Positions 45,405-57,383 of a DNA stretch of 64,000 bases are shown here, piece after piece (positions within the stretch are counted from its first letter, which is position 1; every line of letters begins with the position of its first letter). Below the pieces are notes generated by a model that saw only the letters and a program-made list of their open reading frames with translations, did not search any database and was not told the DNA's origin. The stretch spans positions 10,628,940 through 10,692,939 of the forward strand of contig LS997563.1 of assembly GCA_000469685.2 (NCBI GenBank), read 5' to 3'. The DNA comes from Haemonchus contortus. Lineage: Eukaryota; Nematoda; Chromadorea; Rhabditida; Trichostrongylidae. The position numbers and the translations under genes are program-made.

Positions 45405-46450
45405 CTTTTGCAACGTTGATAAAGCCGTAGAGTGGAAGGGATATGAAGCAGTTTCTGTACCAATTTCTCTGAGAAAAGAGCCCTTGGACCCTTATCCTAT
45501 TTTGGTTACCTATGCATTTGCTTTTGATACCTGGCAAAAGTCGCTGTAGGGAAACAGCCTTTTTTTATTTTCGTAAACACGGGCTGATCAGTTCCGCATT
45601 TCCACGGCTTTAGGAGTTACCTGGTCGTGGTGGGAAATAGAATTCAGGACCGTAAGGGCGAGGAAAGTAGCCTCTCTTGCTTTAGATCGGAAGTGTTCTA
45701 TCCGCACCTTGTCCTTCAACCTCGCTGCTCGGCTTCAAATATGAAAGGACTATATCACGGTAGTATAAGGGACGGACATTAATGGCTAGGCCCTGATGTG
45801 GGTGATGGTAAATTGACTTGAGTGGCAGATTAAGGAGCGAATTCGAAGTGCCCCTCATTGCGGTAATCAGTTTGGACTGGAGAAGGCAGAGAAGGCAATG
45901 GAGTAGAAAATAGAAGAAGAGCGTAAGGAAATTGAACCTTCCCATCCCATCTTTGAGCTCTCCTTCTTTATTTGCAAGAAGCTAGCTCTTCTCACATATA
46001 GCCAACAACTTTCAAAAGCTAACCTATCAAGATCGGAAGCTATGGTCTCCCAGCTATGATTCTGAGTTCCAGTTGAGCGCTCTACCAGCGTCCTGCTCCA
46101 GTTGGTCCTGACCAACTGCGAGGCTTCATGCGTTCCTCAGGTGTATCACCAGTATACCGATCTTTCTCGTTTTCGAAATCAGTATAAAACGCTCGGCAAG
46201 AAGCTTGACAAATTCACTAATATCCTCATATCACCTAGTTTTTCTGAAATGCCAATTACTCCTCTTCATTGTTGTCATTTTGTTATCTGATTAACATGTG
46301 TTTTCCTTGACGGCCTTCCAGAACATAAAAGCTGTTTATAATTCTGTTTACCTTTCAAAGACGCATAAATCGAGCTACGAAAGATTCATTCGTGATCCCG
46401 AGATCAGAATTATTAGAATCTTTTCTCAATCTATTGTGCTAGATCGTCAA

Positions 46451-47152
46451 TCATTTCGGTCCAAAGTAGCACGACGCCTGTGCATCGCTTCCTCCAACAT
46501 TTCCAGCGTAGCCCGAGCTGCCATACGGTTGCTGTGGAGGTTGTTGTTGCTGTGGTTGATACTGATACTGATATGGTTTGTTCTCTGAAATCGAAAAGGA
46601 TCATTTGAATGAAGAAGCAAAGAATGAAGCTTTCCCACGTATGGTTTTCTATGAAGTTCTAGGTGGCTGTTGTATGATGAATTATTTCCTTCAACGTCTC
46701 GAGGCTTTTCGGGCTCAAAATTCAGATCTAATACAAGCCTCCCCTTCTGAGTGAGGTTAGGGCATCAGTGCCCTCTCCTGAAGACACGACAGGGCTCTGA
46801 TCAGTTCCACCTCACGTATGTTGGGCGCTGGTTACGCAGACATTCCGACTGTGAAATCAAAAAGGATAGAAGTTCCTTTCACGTTTGCATTGCCCACCCA
46901 AACCGATTTCGGATCCTCAGAGAAGAAGCTTTTCCGGCCAGAGACGAAAAGCCTTCAAAATCTAATCTTCCATCCACTCGAAAAGTCTCACTTCAGGTAA
47001 TAAATAGTATCAAGCGGCTTACGGTCTTGTCCACCACCACCACCGCCGCCCATACTGCCAGCGTATTCTTCACGAGCGTAGCCTTGACCAGTTCCACTGC
47101 CCATGTAGCCTTGATAGCCTCCAGCGCCCATATAGCACGACTTGTCACCCAT
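46451..47152 (-). CDS. Small Gly/Tyr/Gln-rich protein, copy 2
   Basis: Exons 47152-47023 and 46584-46451 (phase 1), 87 residues: one YQ repeat fewer than copy 1, otherwise nearly identical. The intron is shorter and differs from copy 1 more than the exons do, which suggests selection or exon conversion. The promoter is conserved (ATATAAAAG about 65 nt upstream). Confidence 0.78.
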
Positions 47153-47404
47153 GATTCCTGTGGCTTGGACGAAAAGAAGGCAGAGAAATGAAATTGCTCA
47201 CCAGTTCCGTCGACTTTTATATGACCGGTGGTGTTGTTTGTCCGAAGAATGGCGCGGATGATCGTATTGGGATAAAGCAGATCTCAAGAAAGTTCTTCAG
47301 CGAGATTATCATAAAGGAGTTCGAAATGGCAACGTAGCCAGCTTGAAGAGCGTCTTATTGAGCCTATTCTGTGGACATCTCCATAGTATTGCGCCAGGCA
47401 GAAG

Positions 47405-48689
47405 AGGCCACGACGCAGCTTAGAGTTAAGTTTCTTCCTGATCGTCAGTGACAGAGGGTGTCGCACTCATAAGAGATGGACGGGGTGCAATCAAAACACT
47501 GGAGATCACGAACAATTTTTGGTACGAAGAAGTGACTAGGTGTGAGCTATGGTTTCGAGGCTTACATGGGGAGCAGAGGAGTTTCGGGGTGGATAGAAAC
47601 AGCCTAGCAAATCGCTGTGCTAGACATAAGACTGACTAGAAAGTCGTTGCCGCCAATACCGCCTCCGGAAAGACGAATAGATTTTCATGAGCGGTGAGTT
47701 TGTAACATGGAGCAACGTCAGGTGAAAATATGTTGACTGTGTTGCCTGAGAAACTGAGTACGTGGTTGCTAAAGTTACTAATATGTGCACTCTCCCACAC
47801 AGGTGTCAAATGTAGTATTAAACTATGGATCTCCCTATCTTCACTACACACTTGCACACTTGTGAGATTCGGTTGCCTTTAAGAGAGCCCGGCGGAGACG
47901 TCTATGTAAAATTCTGAAGAAGTACCATAAGTCGATAGTTAGACTATACTATAAAACTAGTAGACCCCCTTTGCCATCGAAGGCATTCCAGAAGAAGAAT
48001 GTTGTACTTTACGAATTCCCTGGTGAGCAGAATCACTTAGAGCCATGGATTCGGCCCTGTCAATGTAATATATTCCGCTCGTCAATGGGAGAATGTGAAA
48101 GGCGTTTTGAGTTGTTGGTAGATGAAATGCTCGAGTCGGCCTAACGGCCCCTCTGGGAGCCGTCATCTTGTGAATGTCGGCCCTTGCACTGAATACTCCG
48201 AATAAGCTCGATAACGCCCTCGACGATTTTTCCTTGGTCATGAATTCCTTCTCAGAGCCAAATCTTCAGGTTCCTGCAAAACTTCAGATTTTCTGCTCCC
48301 AGTTTTGGAACTTTCTTAACCTGAATAAGATGTCGCCGGCACAGACAGGTAGTAAAGCCTAGGCTATGAGCGCAAAAGAAGAAGTGAAGATTTATGAGGA
48401 GCATCTAAGTCCCTATCACATTCTGCACACCTTTCTTGGAGAATTTTCGGGTTTATCCCGAACACGCGGTTATTGACCATTGACTGTTTGAAAGGGAAAA
48501 GTGAGGGTGTTCCTTTCATAGTAAAAATCCGTTGATGTCGGTTCGGGGAATTAGCAGCTGAGAATCTCCGTACATACATGGACGTATAGCATAAACACCA
48601 CGAGACACTATGCCCGGAAGATTGTTTCCTTCTTAACTTTCCATCAACAAAACCCTCTCGATATTTGTGCTCAGCATAAAAATCTGTTC
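47405..48689. other. Intergenic, no supported gene
   Basis: Several open frames on both strands near 47950-48360, without splice-consistent partners or recognisable domains. Confidence 0.45.
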
Positions 48690-49130
48690 AAATAAATGAA
48701 AATGATACAATTTGTACAAAAAAGTTCGAAAAAAATCATTTTTTGATCTTCAATCTTCTGTTTTTGGGTACGGTGGCCCGTGTTGATCTGCCTGTCGATG
48801 CCGTCGACCCCTCGTTTTCGGGGGGGCGCCCCCTTTCGCCGTCTGCGCTCTCTTCATAGCCATTAACTCTCATTTTTTTGCCAGCCCCTCATTTTCGATA
48901 TGGTGTTTATTTTTTTTAACCATCGGTGCCGGGAACCGAAACTGCCCTTCCTAGATAGACCCATAATAGTTCAATGAGCTGAAGATCAAGGGAAAACTAA
49001 TTTTGGGATTTGGACCACACCTGTATATGGGTGGATAGAGCTCGTGTGGCTGTTTCCAACTCGAGAGCTTATTTATTTGTTTACTTAGTCTCATCGATTT
49101 ATTTCTTCGTATAGCTCAATCGAAGTACTG
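48690..49130 (+). repeat. Dispersed repeat, copy 1
   Basis: About 440 bp matching 56040-56460 in direct orientation: TGATCTTCAATCTTCTG..., GATCTGCCTGTCGATGCCG, CTGCGCTCTCTTCATAGCCA, AAACTAATTTTGGGATTTGG. No TIRs or coding seen. Confidence 0.75.
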
Positions 49131-50666
49131 CGATGGAGCGGCTATTCTGGAATTGGTCAAAAGACTTGGTGGAGAATTCATTCCCCAATGACATTGGCGT
49201 GCGCCTTGTATTCGACATCAATTGAAAGTTAAAGAGCAGTCTGAACGCGTAGGAATACCTAGTGGTCACTCCGATTCCTTTATATGTATTTCAAGACAAG
49301 CCAAATCTTTCGAGATCCCCACATCAGATAAATGAAGAAAGGAATTATGGCGAAGTTTGCTGGAGCGGGCCTTCCAGGTGTTGTCAACCCCACCAACACC
49401 AACATCCCTCACTGTTCTGTCTCGTCCTTGCTCAAAGAACCACCATCATGAGAGGCCTCTCCTTTACTTCGTTAGAGAATGATTGAGGTGAATCAGAAGC
49501 TTTGGAAGCCAAAATGTTTCATCACAATCTGTAGGGTAAATTCGATATGCAGGGTATTTTGAAGCCAGGAGTCTCAAAATAGAAATGGTGCCGTATCAAT
49601 TCAATTCTCCTCTACACCTCAAAAGGCCAGATGCATTTCATCCGGTGGCTCAATTTCATTGTGAGTTGAACGAGAGGGTTCTGACTATCTCTATGCATAA
49701 TGAATACGGTAATGCCAAGCCCTTGTACTGAGCCAGTATACTTCGATGTGAATAATGCCCTCATTTCCGTTTAAAATGTGATAGTATTAAAGACAATTTT
49801 CAGAAAATAAATGAGCTTCGTTGTGGGCATGGACTTGAGAACCTCCCTCTCCCGAAGGAGCTAACCCGCAGCAGGCGGCTAACATCGTTTACGAAAAGTG
49901 TTTTCGGTTTCCCATCACGAAAATAATAATATTTACAACCAATTTCCACGTCGACCTACTTTCTTCAACGGAATTTGGTTTCGCTAGCATATCCATCCCT
50001 ACTACTTACTTAGGAGTAGTAGCTGTTTCTATCACCCTCCATTTCGCTCGAAAGTCATTCTTCAATGTTGTTTGTTCTTTTCTATTCCTAACTCCTCCCT
50101 GGTTGTCAATAATTCTTCAAATGTCACTTTTTCTGAAGCGAGAAGTGGTTCGCAGAGTTAAAAATGAGCTTACATGGCGTTATCAGGCGTCAGATCTAAA
50201 ATGTGGAGAACTCTGACAAGAGTGAGTGAGTGACGAGACATGTTTTCAGACTTTTTCCACAATCCTAACTTGGTTGATTGCCAGTTCTTTTCCTTGCCGC
50301 AGAGTCACAAGAGCTCCACTTGAAGTATGAAGCAGGGCGAAAAGCTCAACGACCACTCACTTTTTACTGGACCACCCAACATCTAGCAGAAGCGTTATCT
50401 GACTCTCGTCCTAATTCATTCCATGTGATCCTGGAAAGATTACTTCTACCACAAGAAGTCTATAGGAATTCATCTCTTTTGTCATATTACCATTATTTTC
50501 TCAATTTTCCTTTCCTTTCTCCTTATCTTCAGAGATGTAGATGTGGCGGAATCAAGCTTCAATTGAACATATTGCTCATACTTGTGTAACGTATGGGAAT
50601 ATTTAAATCGCAATTCTTCACATTCGATGCTCTTCACAGATTTACGAATTTTTGTTTGCAGATTAA
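49131..50666. other. Intergenic, no supported gene
   Basis: A 103-codon plus frame at 50278-50589 looks moderately codon-like, but I recognise nothing in it and it has no clear promoter. Confidence 0.4.
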
Positions 50667-53600
50667 ATGCGACACTTACTCGTCGTTGGTTTGGTACTTA
50701 CTGTAAGCGTTTTACTTGATGCAACTGCCCACCGGTCTCATCGTCGTCACAATCATCCCATTCCTCTACCGACCCCTAGACAGAGGGTTAGTGACTCACT
50801 TATTCAGACTTTTAATATTTTGATTCGGCTTCCTAGGAATCGTGTCATCGGGGATGATTTTATTTTTATTTTATTTTATTTTATTTATGCACCTCACTGA
50901 GTGCGCACAGCCAGAAGCAAGTAAACTACCCGCCGCCACTGTACAATGTGAGACTTGGAAGAGGGAGAGGACAGGAATACCTGTGAGTATAAATCTCCAG
51001 AAGCTGCACTGATAGTGAGTGTAACGAAGATGGCCTATAGCCAGTAGCCGCACCAGTTGGCCATGGTGCCCTCATTCCGTCAGGAGTCATAGGACCAAGT
51101 CGGAACTTCGGCACACGGGTACGCCAACCTCCCTCGTGGAACCGACTTGAAAGCTACTGGCAAAAGTCAGCAAAGGGCCAGAAGTCAGCAGTTGAGCAGA
51201 ACATTTCTTAAATTAAGAGCAGCGAGGTAGGCAGACTTAACAACGGTGGCGACGGACTGCAAGTTAAAAAGCACTAAAAACGAAACTCAACGAAATAACA
51301 AAGACAGGAGATACAAACCGAACATGGAAAAAGTAAATAAGTGCAACCAATCTACAGAGGAACATAGGAAAGAAGATAGGCTCATGAAACAAAGTAGTTG
51401 GAAAGGGAAAAAAAGAAGAAAAAGAGAAATGGCGACACGGAGGTTCAGTCGAGAGAATCCAGATCCATAATGCGCTGTAAGCAAACTCTGAAAGTGGAGA
51501 AGCAATCCTTCGCAAGCATCAGCCAAACATAGCTTCACGGGAAGCGCTAGCAGTACTGTTGAAGAAACATGATCACCGCCTTGCATTGCAGAACGGCAGA
51601 GTAACAAACTAGGATACACTTCCAATGCTGGAATAGGTAGCTAGAGATCTGCAATATAAAGAATAGAAAGTAAATCTATTTGATTAAGTCTTTTCTTAAA
51701 AACAGAAATGTTTCTAGCCTCCAAAATGCTAGGTGGGAGCATCTGCAACCATCTGGCACCTCGGAAGAAAAGCAAGTTAAGGGCCCTAGCTTGGTAATTC
51801 CTGCAATTCCTCGCATATTGGAGGGAAAGTTCAGTGTTACGACCTCTGCAAGGCTTAAAGATCCAGTACTTGCTAGGTTTGATCTTTAACTCGCCTCTCA
51901 AAAGCTTAAAACAGAAAACTAGGTCGTTGAAAACGCGCCTATAAAGAAGGCTTTTCAAACCAAAGCTCTCTAATCTTTCTCTGTAATTTGGCATAGAAGT
52001 GTTACCGAAATTGGATGCACTCCTATGCACTAAAATTCTGGTAAATGCTTGTTGCACCTTTTCAATTTGCTTTTGATACTTACGCATACTCGGACTCCAC
52101 ACCTGAGAGCCGTACTCCAAGATGGGGATCACATAGGCCTTGTACAACTTAAGTAAGATTGAGCAGTCGTAGCTCTGTATATTTCTGCAGATTGCAAAAA
52201 GTACAGAGAACGCCTGAGAACTACATTCTTTATATGTGAATCAAAGGTAAGGTCAGAGTTCACGAGAATCCCAAGGTCACGTACTTCATTAGCTTTATTG
52301 AGAACATAGCTACCAAACTTATATTCCTTGTATTCCGTCCTACCAATATGGAGAACAGTTGTTTTAGATAGATTGACAGGTATATCCCAAGCCAGGGCCC
52401 ACTCCATCATGTTGGAAACGGATCGAGAAAGAGCATGAAATACCTCATCTTGGTTTACAGCGCTATATACGCCATAAATTTTGATATCATCCGCGTACAT
52501 GCGTACTTCAATTGAGGGATGAGTTTTGAGTCTTCCCGGCAAATCATGAGTATACAATAAAAACAGAAGTGGCGATAACACACCCCCTTGAGGGACCCCG
52601 CTTTTACACACATATTGCGGAGAGAAAGAGTTCCCAACTCTGACACACATTGTCCTATTCGATAAGTAGGAGCAGATCCACCGTAACAATGATGCCTCAA
52701 TACCTAGCTGCTGCAGTTTCAATATCAGTTTATGATGTACGACTCTATCAAACGCTTTCGACAAGTCAAAATAAATAACATCCACTGATTTTCCAACATT
52801 GACCGCCATAGTCCAGTCGAAAAGACAGTCAGCCAGCTGGGTAACAGTCGAGGCTCCCGCCACGAACCCGTGCTGCTCAATTGGGATCAAGTTTTCTCTG
52901 TTAAGCCATCCTATGATTTTATCGCGGATGATCCTCTCCAGTACTTTAACTGGAGGTGGTACAATGCTAATAGGACGAAAGGACGATAGAAGAAACGAGT
53001 CACTGTTTTTTGGGATAGCCGTTACAATGGATTTTTTCCACAACGAAGGAACTTCTGAGAACAGCAGCGAGGCATTGAAGATCATGGCGAGTGGTTTGTA
53101 AAGGGCGTAAGCGCATTTCTTGTAGACAATTTGTGGAATTCCATCAAACGTCGCGGAGGTCGAGGGCTTAAGTGATTTCAGAATACTCAGCACTTCCCAC
53201 GGATAGACTAGTATGGATGCCATGAGCTCAGGAGAATCACTCGACTCTGGAGTACTGCATAATAGAGCATTTGAGCCTGTTGTGAAAACCGAAGCGAAGT
53301 ATCTACCTAACGCCTCAGCTTTATCTTTATTTTCAGTAAAACGGTTTCCATTATCGTCTTGAAGTACCGGCAACTTCGCACGAGCTTTTATTTTACTGTT
53401 TATCAAGGAGAATAGTGCTCTCCGATTAGGGCCAGTACAAGCGCGCTTCTCCTTGTTTCTCAGAAATCTTCTCACATGGCGATCCAATTCAGAACAAATC
53501 TTTCTATAGAACGGGTATGCGTGAGGGTTTGTGAGAGAGGTAAATAATCGGTTCTTCTGAGACATCAGATTCAGTATATGTCTGGGATAGCGCAACCGAC

Positions 53601-56600
53601 TTGGCTCTTCATGAGAAAAGGGGACAAACATTGCTAACCCTCTATATAAAATGCGGCAGAACCTTTTGTATAAATCATCAAGATTTATGTAATCACGGAA
53701 GCTGCCCCACCAGTCAACTGCATCTAAATACACTGACAACCCGGTAAAGTCAGTCTTACCAAAATTTGGCAGAGGGACTTTTTCGACTATAGTCTGAGTC
53801 ACTCGTATGCAAAAGGCTATAACATTATGATCCGATGAGGCGAAGGGAGGTTGTACTGAAACGTTCTCGACAAGTTCAGTGGAGGCTAAGATAAGGTCTA
53901 GAATTGAGTCGCCACGAGTAGATTCTTTGACGTGCTGAGTAAGGGCACAGCAGTTGAGAAATTCAAGAAATCTCGTCGAGTTAGCATTCTTGGCAACCCC
54001 GGCTCTCCAATCAATATCGAGATTGAAATCCCCTAGCAAAATTGGATGAGCATGAGAAGAAGTGAGATCGAGTAATGTGTCAATAAGTTGTTCGTCATCA
54101 GCCACCGAAGACCCTGGAGGCCGATAAACCAAGATTAGTCTTAAAGAATCAGAGCCTGAGAAATCAGTAACGTCAAAACAGAGAATATCAGATTTCATTA
54201 TGGAAGCGGTACGAACCGGATGAATATTTAATCCATATTTAAACAAACAACACACACCCCCACCCTTGGAGCACCTACGATCGGATCTGGATAAACTATA
54301 TGGAAGATCAGCAACAATTTCGGAATTGGTTATACTAGGAGACAACCACGTTTCTGTTATGAATAACAAATCCGGTTTCCCTGTGCTCAACAAGAGGTGA
54401 AGGTGATGTAGTTTATTAGAGAGGCTGCGGGCATTGAATAGCATGCAGTTAAGACCTGGAAGAGAACCTTGACACATTACTCGTTTCCCGAAGCGCGCGA
54501 TTTGGGCAGGTCTTGGGCTAACTTCAGCTCGCCCCGATACACAACCCACATGCGGCTTTTGGCTTGATCATTCCGAATTTTGCATTCCTGCCTGAGCTCA
54601 TGGTCCACCTTTCGCTCAGCAGCAGTCATACTTCGCCGTATATAGACATTACGAAAGCCAGAATTGCGCAGACGATAGGAATTGGACAGCGCGGTTATCC
54701 AGTAAGATCTAGAAGGCAATACCAACTTAACCAAGCGGGGGTGTGTGTCCATAGCTTTACCCAAACGATAAATTTCCAAAGGTCGGCATTCGACACCAAG
54801 GACGTCCAAAAGATCACCGACTTTTGCCTCCAGTTCAGACTGCTTAGCCGAAGGGCGCAAGTTGGGGGACGATTCAGGAAGTCCAGCGATAACGAGGCTG
54901 CGTCCACGTTTCTCAGCTTCAATTCCAGCAGACACTTCTTCAGGAATTTTAGAAGCCAGCGCCTTGAGCATTCTGTCTATTACTGGATCCTTATTCCGCT
55001 CCGAAATGGCCTGTAACAACTCCTGAGTTGATAAATTATGGAAGTCACATTGAGAGAGACCTTCCACTCCTAGATCTTGGTTCTGCTTAGCTGAAATAGT
55101 TGCAACAGAATCGCCCGCGGAGTCCTTTCTTTTGTTGCGCTGGGATCTAGCAGGCATCACGAGAAGAGGGAGTTAATAGTGATCAACCAATCGATCTGAT
55201 GAGGTGGGCGCCGGAGCCGCCTCAAACCACAAAGTACTCAGCAAAAACAAAAATAAAGCAAAACTAAAGAACAACAGCGTCAAAAGACGGAATTAAGCGA
55301 ACTGTGGTAATACCCAAACGAAAACACCAGCCTAAATGGAAAAAGAAACAAACAAAACCGATAGAAAAAAAATACTCACAAATGCTCCACAGAGTAAGCG
55401 AAACACGACCGTCCTCAGGCGCAGCGACCTCCTATATGATATATGATTTAACCCATCATCAGACCAATTTTATTTTCATTCTTATGTTTTCAACACTACT
55501 ATTAAATTTTGATATTAATTAGAAAAAGATTCGATGAGTTTTAAAATTAGAGGTGAAGTAGTGGCGAATGCTACTTTTTCACACACGCACGTTCGCGGTT
55601 CAAGACTCACCTGAGCCATCAAACCTTCCATCTCGTCATTATTCCACTCGGTCACTGACGGACTCGTTTGGGAGAATGAAACCGCTGACTCGTCCATTTG
55701 CTAGCCAACGCAAGTCATTATATATTCCACATACGCATCCAAAATTCTGCCACCGCGATTCTGAACGAAAGTCGAATGCGGGGCGCACCCCACAGGCCGT
55801 ATTGGATGGCGTCAGTGACTATATCTCTTATTTTAAATCAGATTTCAACGAGGCAACCTGGTAAACGAACTCCACAACTGGAGTCAGCACCAGAAGCCTT
55901 TACGTTGCCATTCACATGCTGCATGGAGGCATTCAGGGTTTTGAGTTCAGAATACTGTCTTCTTAGAGTATGCGTGACAAGAACAACCAGATAATTGAAC
56001 TCCGCATGGTAGTCTAACCATAAGTAGGAGGAGATAAAAATTGTTAAAAAGTTTTGAAAAAAAATATTCCTTGATCTTTACTTTTCTTTTTCTTGGGTAC
56101 GGTAGCCAGTGCTGATCTACCTGTCGATGCCGCCGACCCCTCATTTTCGGTGAGCACCTTCCTTCACTGTCTGCGCTCTCTTCATAGCCATTGACTCTGA
56201 TTTTTTTGTCAGTCCCTCGTCTTCTATATGGCGATTATTTTTTTTCTTCCATAGGTGGCGGAAACCGAAGCTACCCTCCCTAGACCCCCAATACTTGAAT
56301 GAGCTGAAGTTCAAGGGAAAACTAATTTTGGGATTTGGACCACGATTTGTTCATTGATGGATAGAGCTCATGTTTCTGATTCTAACTAGGGAGCTTACTT
56401 ATTTATTCGTCTATTTATTCATTAAATTGGATTGATCGGATTCAATATAGACGACTTATTGCAGTAGAATCGTTCTGGCTCATTTGTAAACCTCAGAACG
56501 GTTATGGAAGGTTTGAATTGAAAACTCGCCGTGGTTACCCATACCAGTGCATTTTCACTGAAGGTGGAAGTGTGGTTGGGAAGGGGGAAGGGGTAGACGA

Positions 56601-57383
56601 CTCGAGGCTCCTGCGAAAAGCTGGAGTTGTGGAAACCGCAAATTCAAACGAACTACTTACTCTGGTGCATCTTCCCTCTGTTATTTGGGTTAAAATCCAT
56701 TTTTTCTGGTTAAGGAGCGTTCCTGGATCCTAAGCACCGTGATGGGCTCGCCAAACAAGCTGACCGTCCTTCTCTGCGCTTCGGCACTTATTGTTAGTGC
56801 TAGAAGGGGGGGGGGGGACGTGCGATTCGTGCGCTTCTGGGCGCGCGCGGCAAATTGCGCGGCGAAATTCGCGATGGTTCAAACAACCCCGGTGCCTATC
56901 ACTGGGGCACGAACTTGAGGTTGTTTAGTAGGTTCGGACAATCCTACTAACCTAGTTTACTTCGAATTTGGGCCTCAATGATAAGCGCTGTAGTCGTCCA
57001 AATCGCACCGAATTTTGCCGCGCAATTCGCCGAGCGCACCCAGAGTTGCACAAATCTATCTTCCTCGCGAACGGCGTGTCGTGCTCACCGCACGCGATCG
57101 TGCGTTGTGAAGGGAAAACTCGAATTCAGAGTGGAAGGAGACGGAGAGTCGCGCGGAACCACTGCCGTCAGCCGTGGGAATTGGAGGAGAAGTTCCTCCC
57201 CAACTAACTTTTCACCGAGTTGCCAAACATTCGGAAAAGTTTTTAAATTTTCAGCCATTGTACACGTCAACAAACAACGATGGAACGGACGACATTGTCG
57301 TGGTTCATAGATCGCTTGTTCGGCCACACATGTACCGCCACTCCCGCCACCACCGTCACCTACGTCACACTGGGAAAGTATAG
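50667..57383 (+). CDS. Small secreted His/Arg-rich peptide, intron invaded by a LINE
   Basis: Proposed exons 50667-50786, 50911-50982, 51041-51118 and 57255-57383, all phase 0, 132 residues. Signal peptide MRHLLVVGLVLTVSVLLDATA, then HRSHRRHNHPIPLPTPRQR; middle part PVAAPVGHGALIPSGVIGPS; His-rich end (HSRHHRHLRHTGKV). TTTGCAG lies 6 nt before the ATG, a likely trans-splice or 5' UTR acceptor. The last intron would be 6.1 kb and contains a complete antisense LINE of about 4.2 kb, so exon 4 assignment is inference based on phase and on shared His/Arg composition. The first three exons are better supported. Confidence 0.5.
51641..54549 (-). pseudogene. LINE ORF2: endonuclease-reverse transcriptase with a frameshift
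   Basis: APE-type endonuclease signatures come first (MLFNARSLSNK, LLFITETWLS, LVYRPPGSS, LLGDFNLDIDW, SDHNVI). Reverse transcriptase follows (FRPISIVPP, IYFDLSKAFDRVVH, SGVPQGGVLSPLLF, catalytic RMYADDIK). The first frame stops at 52129, while the conserved C-terminus (LYKAYVIPILEYGSQVWSP) lies in another frame from about 52150 to 51641. So one indel lies near 52150-52175. Otherwise the coding region is intact, which indicates a recent copy. Confidence 0.88.
54477..55160 (-). CDS. LINE ORF1 protein
   Basis: 227 residues. N-terminal basic segment (MMPARSQRNKRKDSAG), helical middle, then RRM-like part (RGRSLVIAGLPESS, VKLVLPSRSYWITAL, NVYIRRSMTAAER). No zinc knuckle. Similar small RNA-binding ORF1 proteins precede ORF2 in nematode CR1 elements; the exact role is inferred. 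It overlaps the ORF2 start by 73 nt in another frame. Confidence 0.75.
   Translation of the reverse strand: MMPARSQRNKRKDSAGDSVATISAKQNQDLGVEGLSQCDFHNLSTQELLQAISERNKDPVIDRMLKALASKIPEEVSAGIEAEKRGRSLVIAGLPESSPNLRPSAKQSELEAKVGDLLDVLGVECRPLEIYRLGKAMDTHPRLVKLVLPSRSYWITALSNSYRLRNSGFRNVYIRRSMTAAERKVDHELRQECKIRNDQAKSRMWVVYRGELKLAQDLPKSRASGNE
55555..55810 (+). repeat. tRNA-derived SINE, copy 6 (plus orientation)
   Basis: Head GTAGTGGCGAATGCTAC with B-box-like GCGGTTCAAGACTC, body GGGAGAATGAAACCGCTGAC, CGCAAGTCATTATATATTCC, end GCGATTCTGAACGAAAGTCG. Lies just beyond the LINE, in the same host intron. Confidence 0.65.
56040..56460 (+). repeat. Dispersed repeat, copy 2
   Basis: Direct copy of 48690-49130. 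Confidence 0.75.
56838..57040. repeat. GC-rich imperfect palindrome
   Basis: GCGCGCGGCAAATTGCGCGG pairs with CCGCGCAATTCGCCGAGCGC-type sequence about 170 bp later, with an inner pair around AACAACC / GGTTGTT. The segment after it (about 57090-57200: TGTGAAGGGAAAACTCGAAT... GTGGAAGGAGACGG) is related to about 61340-61450. Confidence 0.6.

Larger units (their letters stand above)
51200..55435 (-). mobile_element. CR1-type non-LTR retrotransposon (LINE)
   Basis: Minus-strand element with a 5' UTR from about 55435, ORF1 (55160-54477), overlapping ORF2 (54549 to 51641, frameshifted) and a 3' UTR to about 51200. The endonuclease-RT arrangement, overlapping ORFs and lack of poly-A tail fit the CR1/Jockey group. 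The ends are approximate. Antisense to the His-rich gene. Confidence 0.85.

Noticed and set aside
46066..46115. tRNA-like GGTAGAGCGCTCAACTGG on the minus strand
   Set aside because: The B-box and acceptor stem pairing are missing; likely chance or an old SINE of another family.
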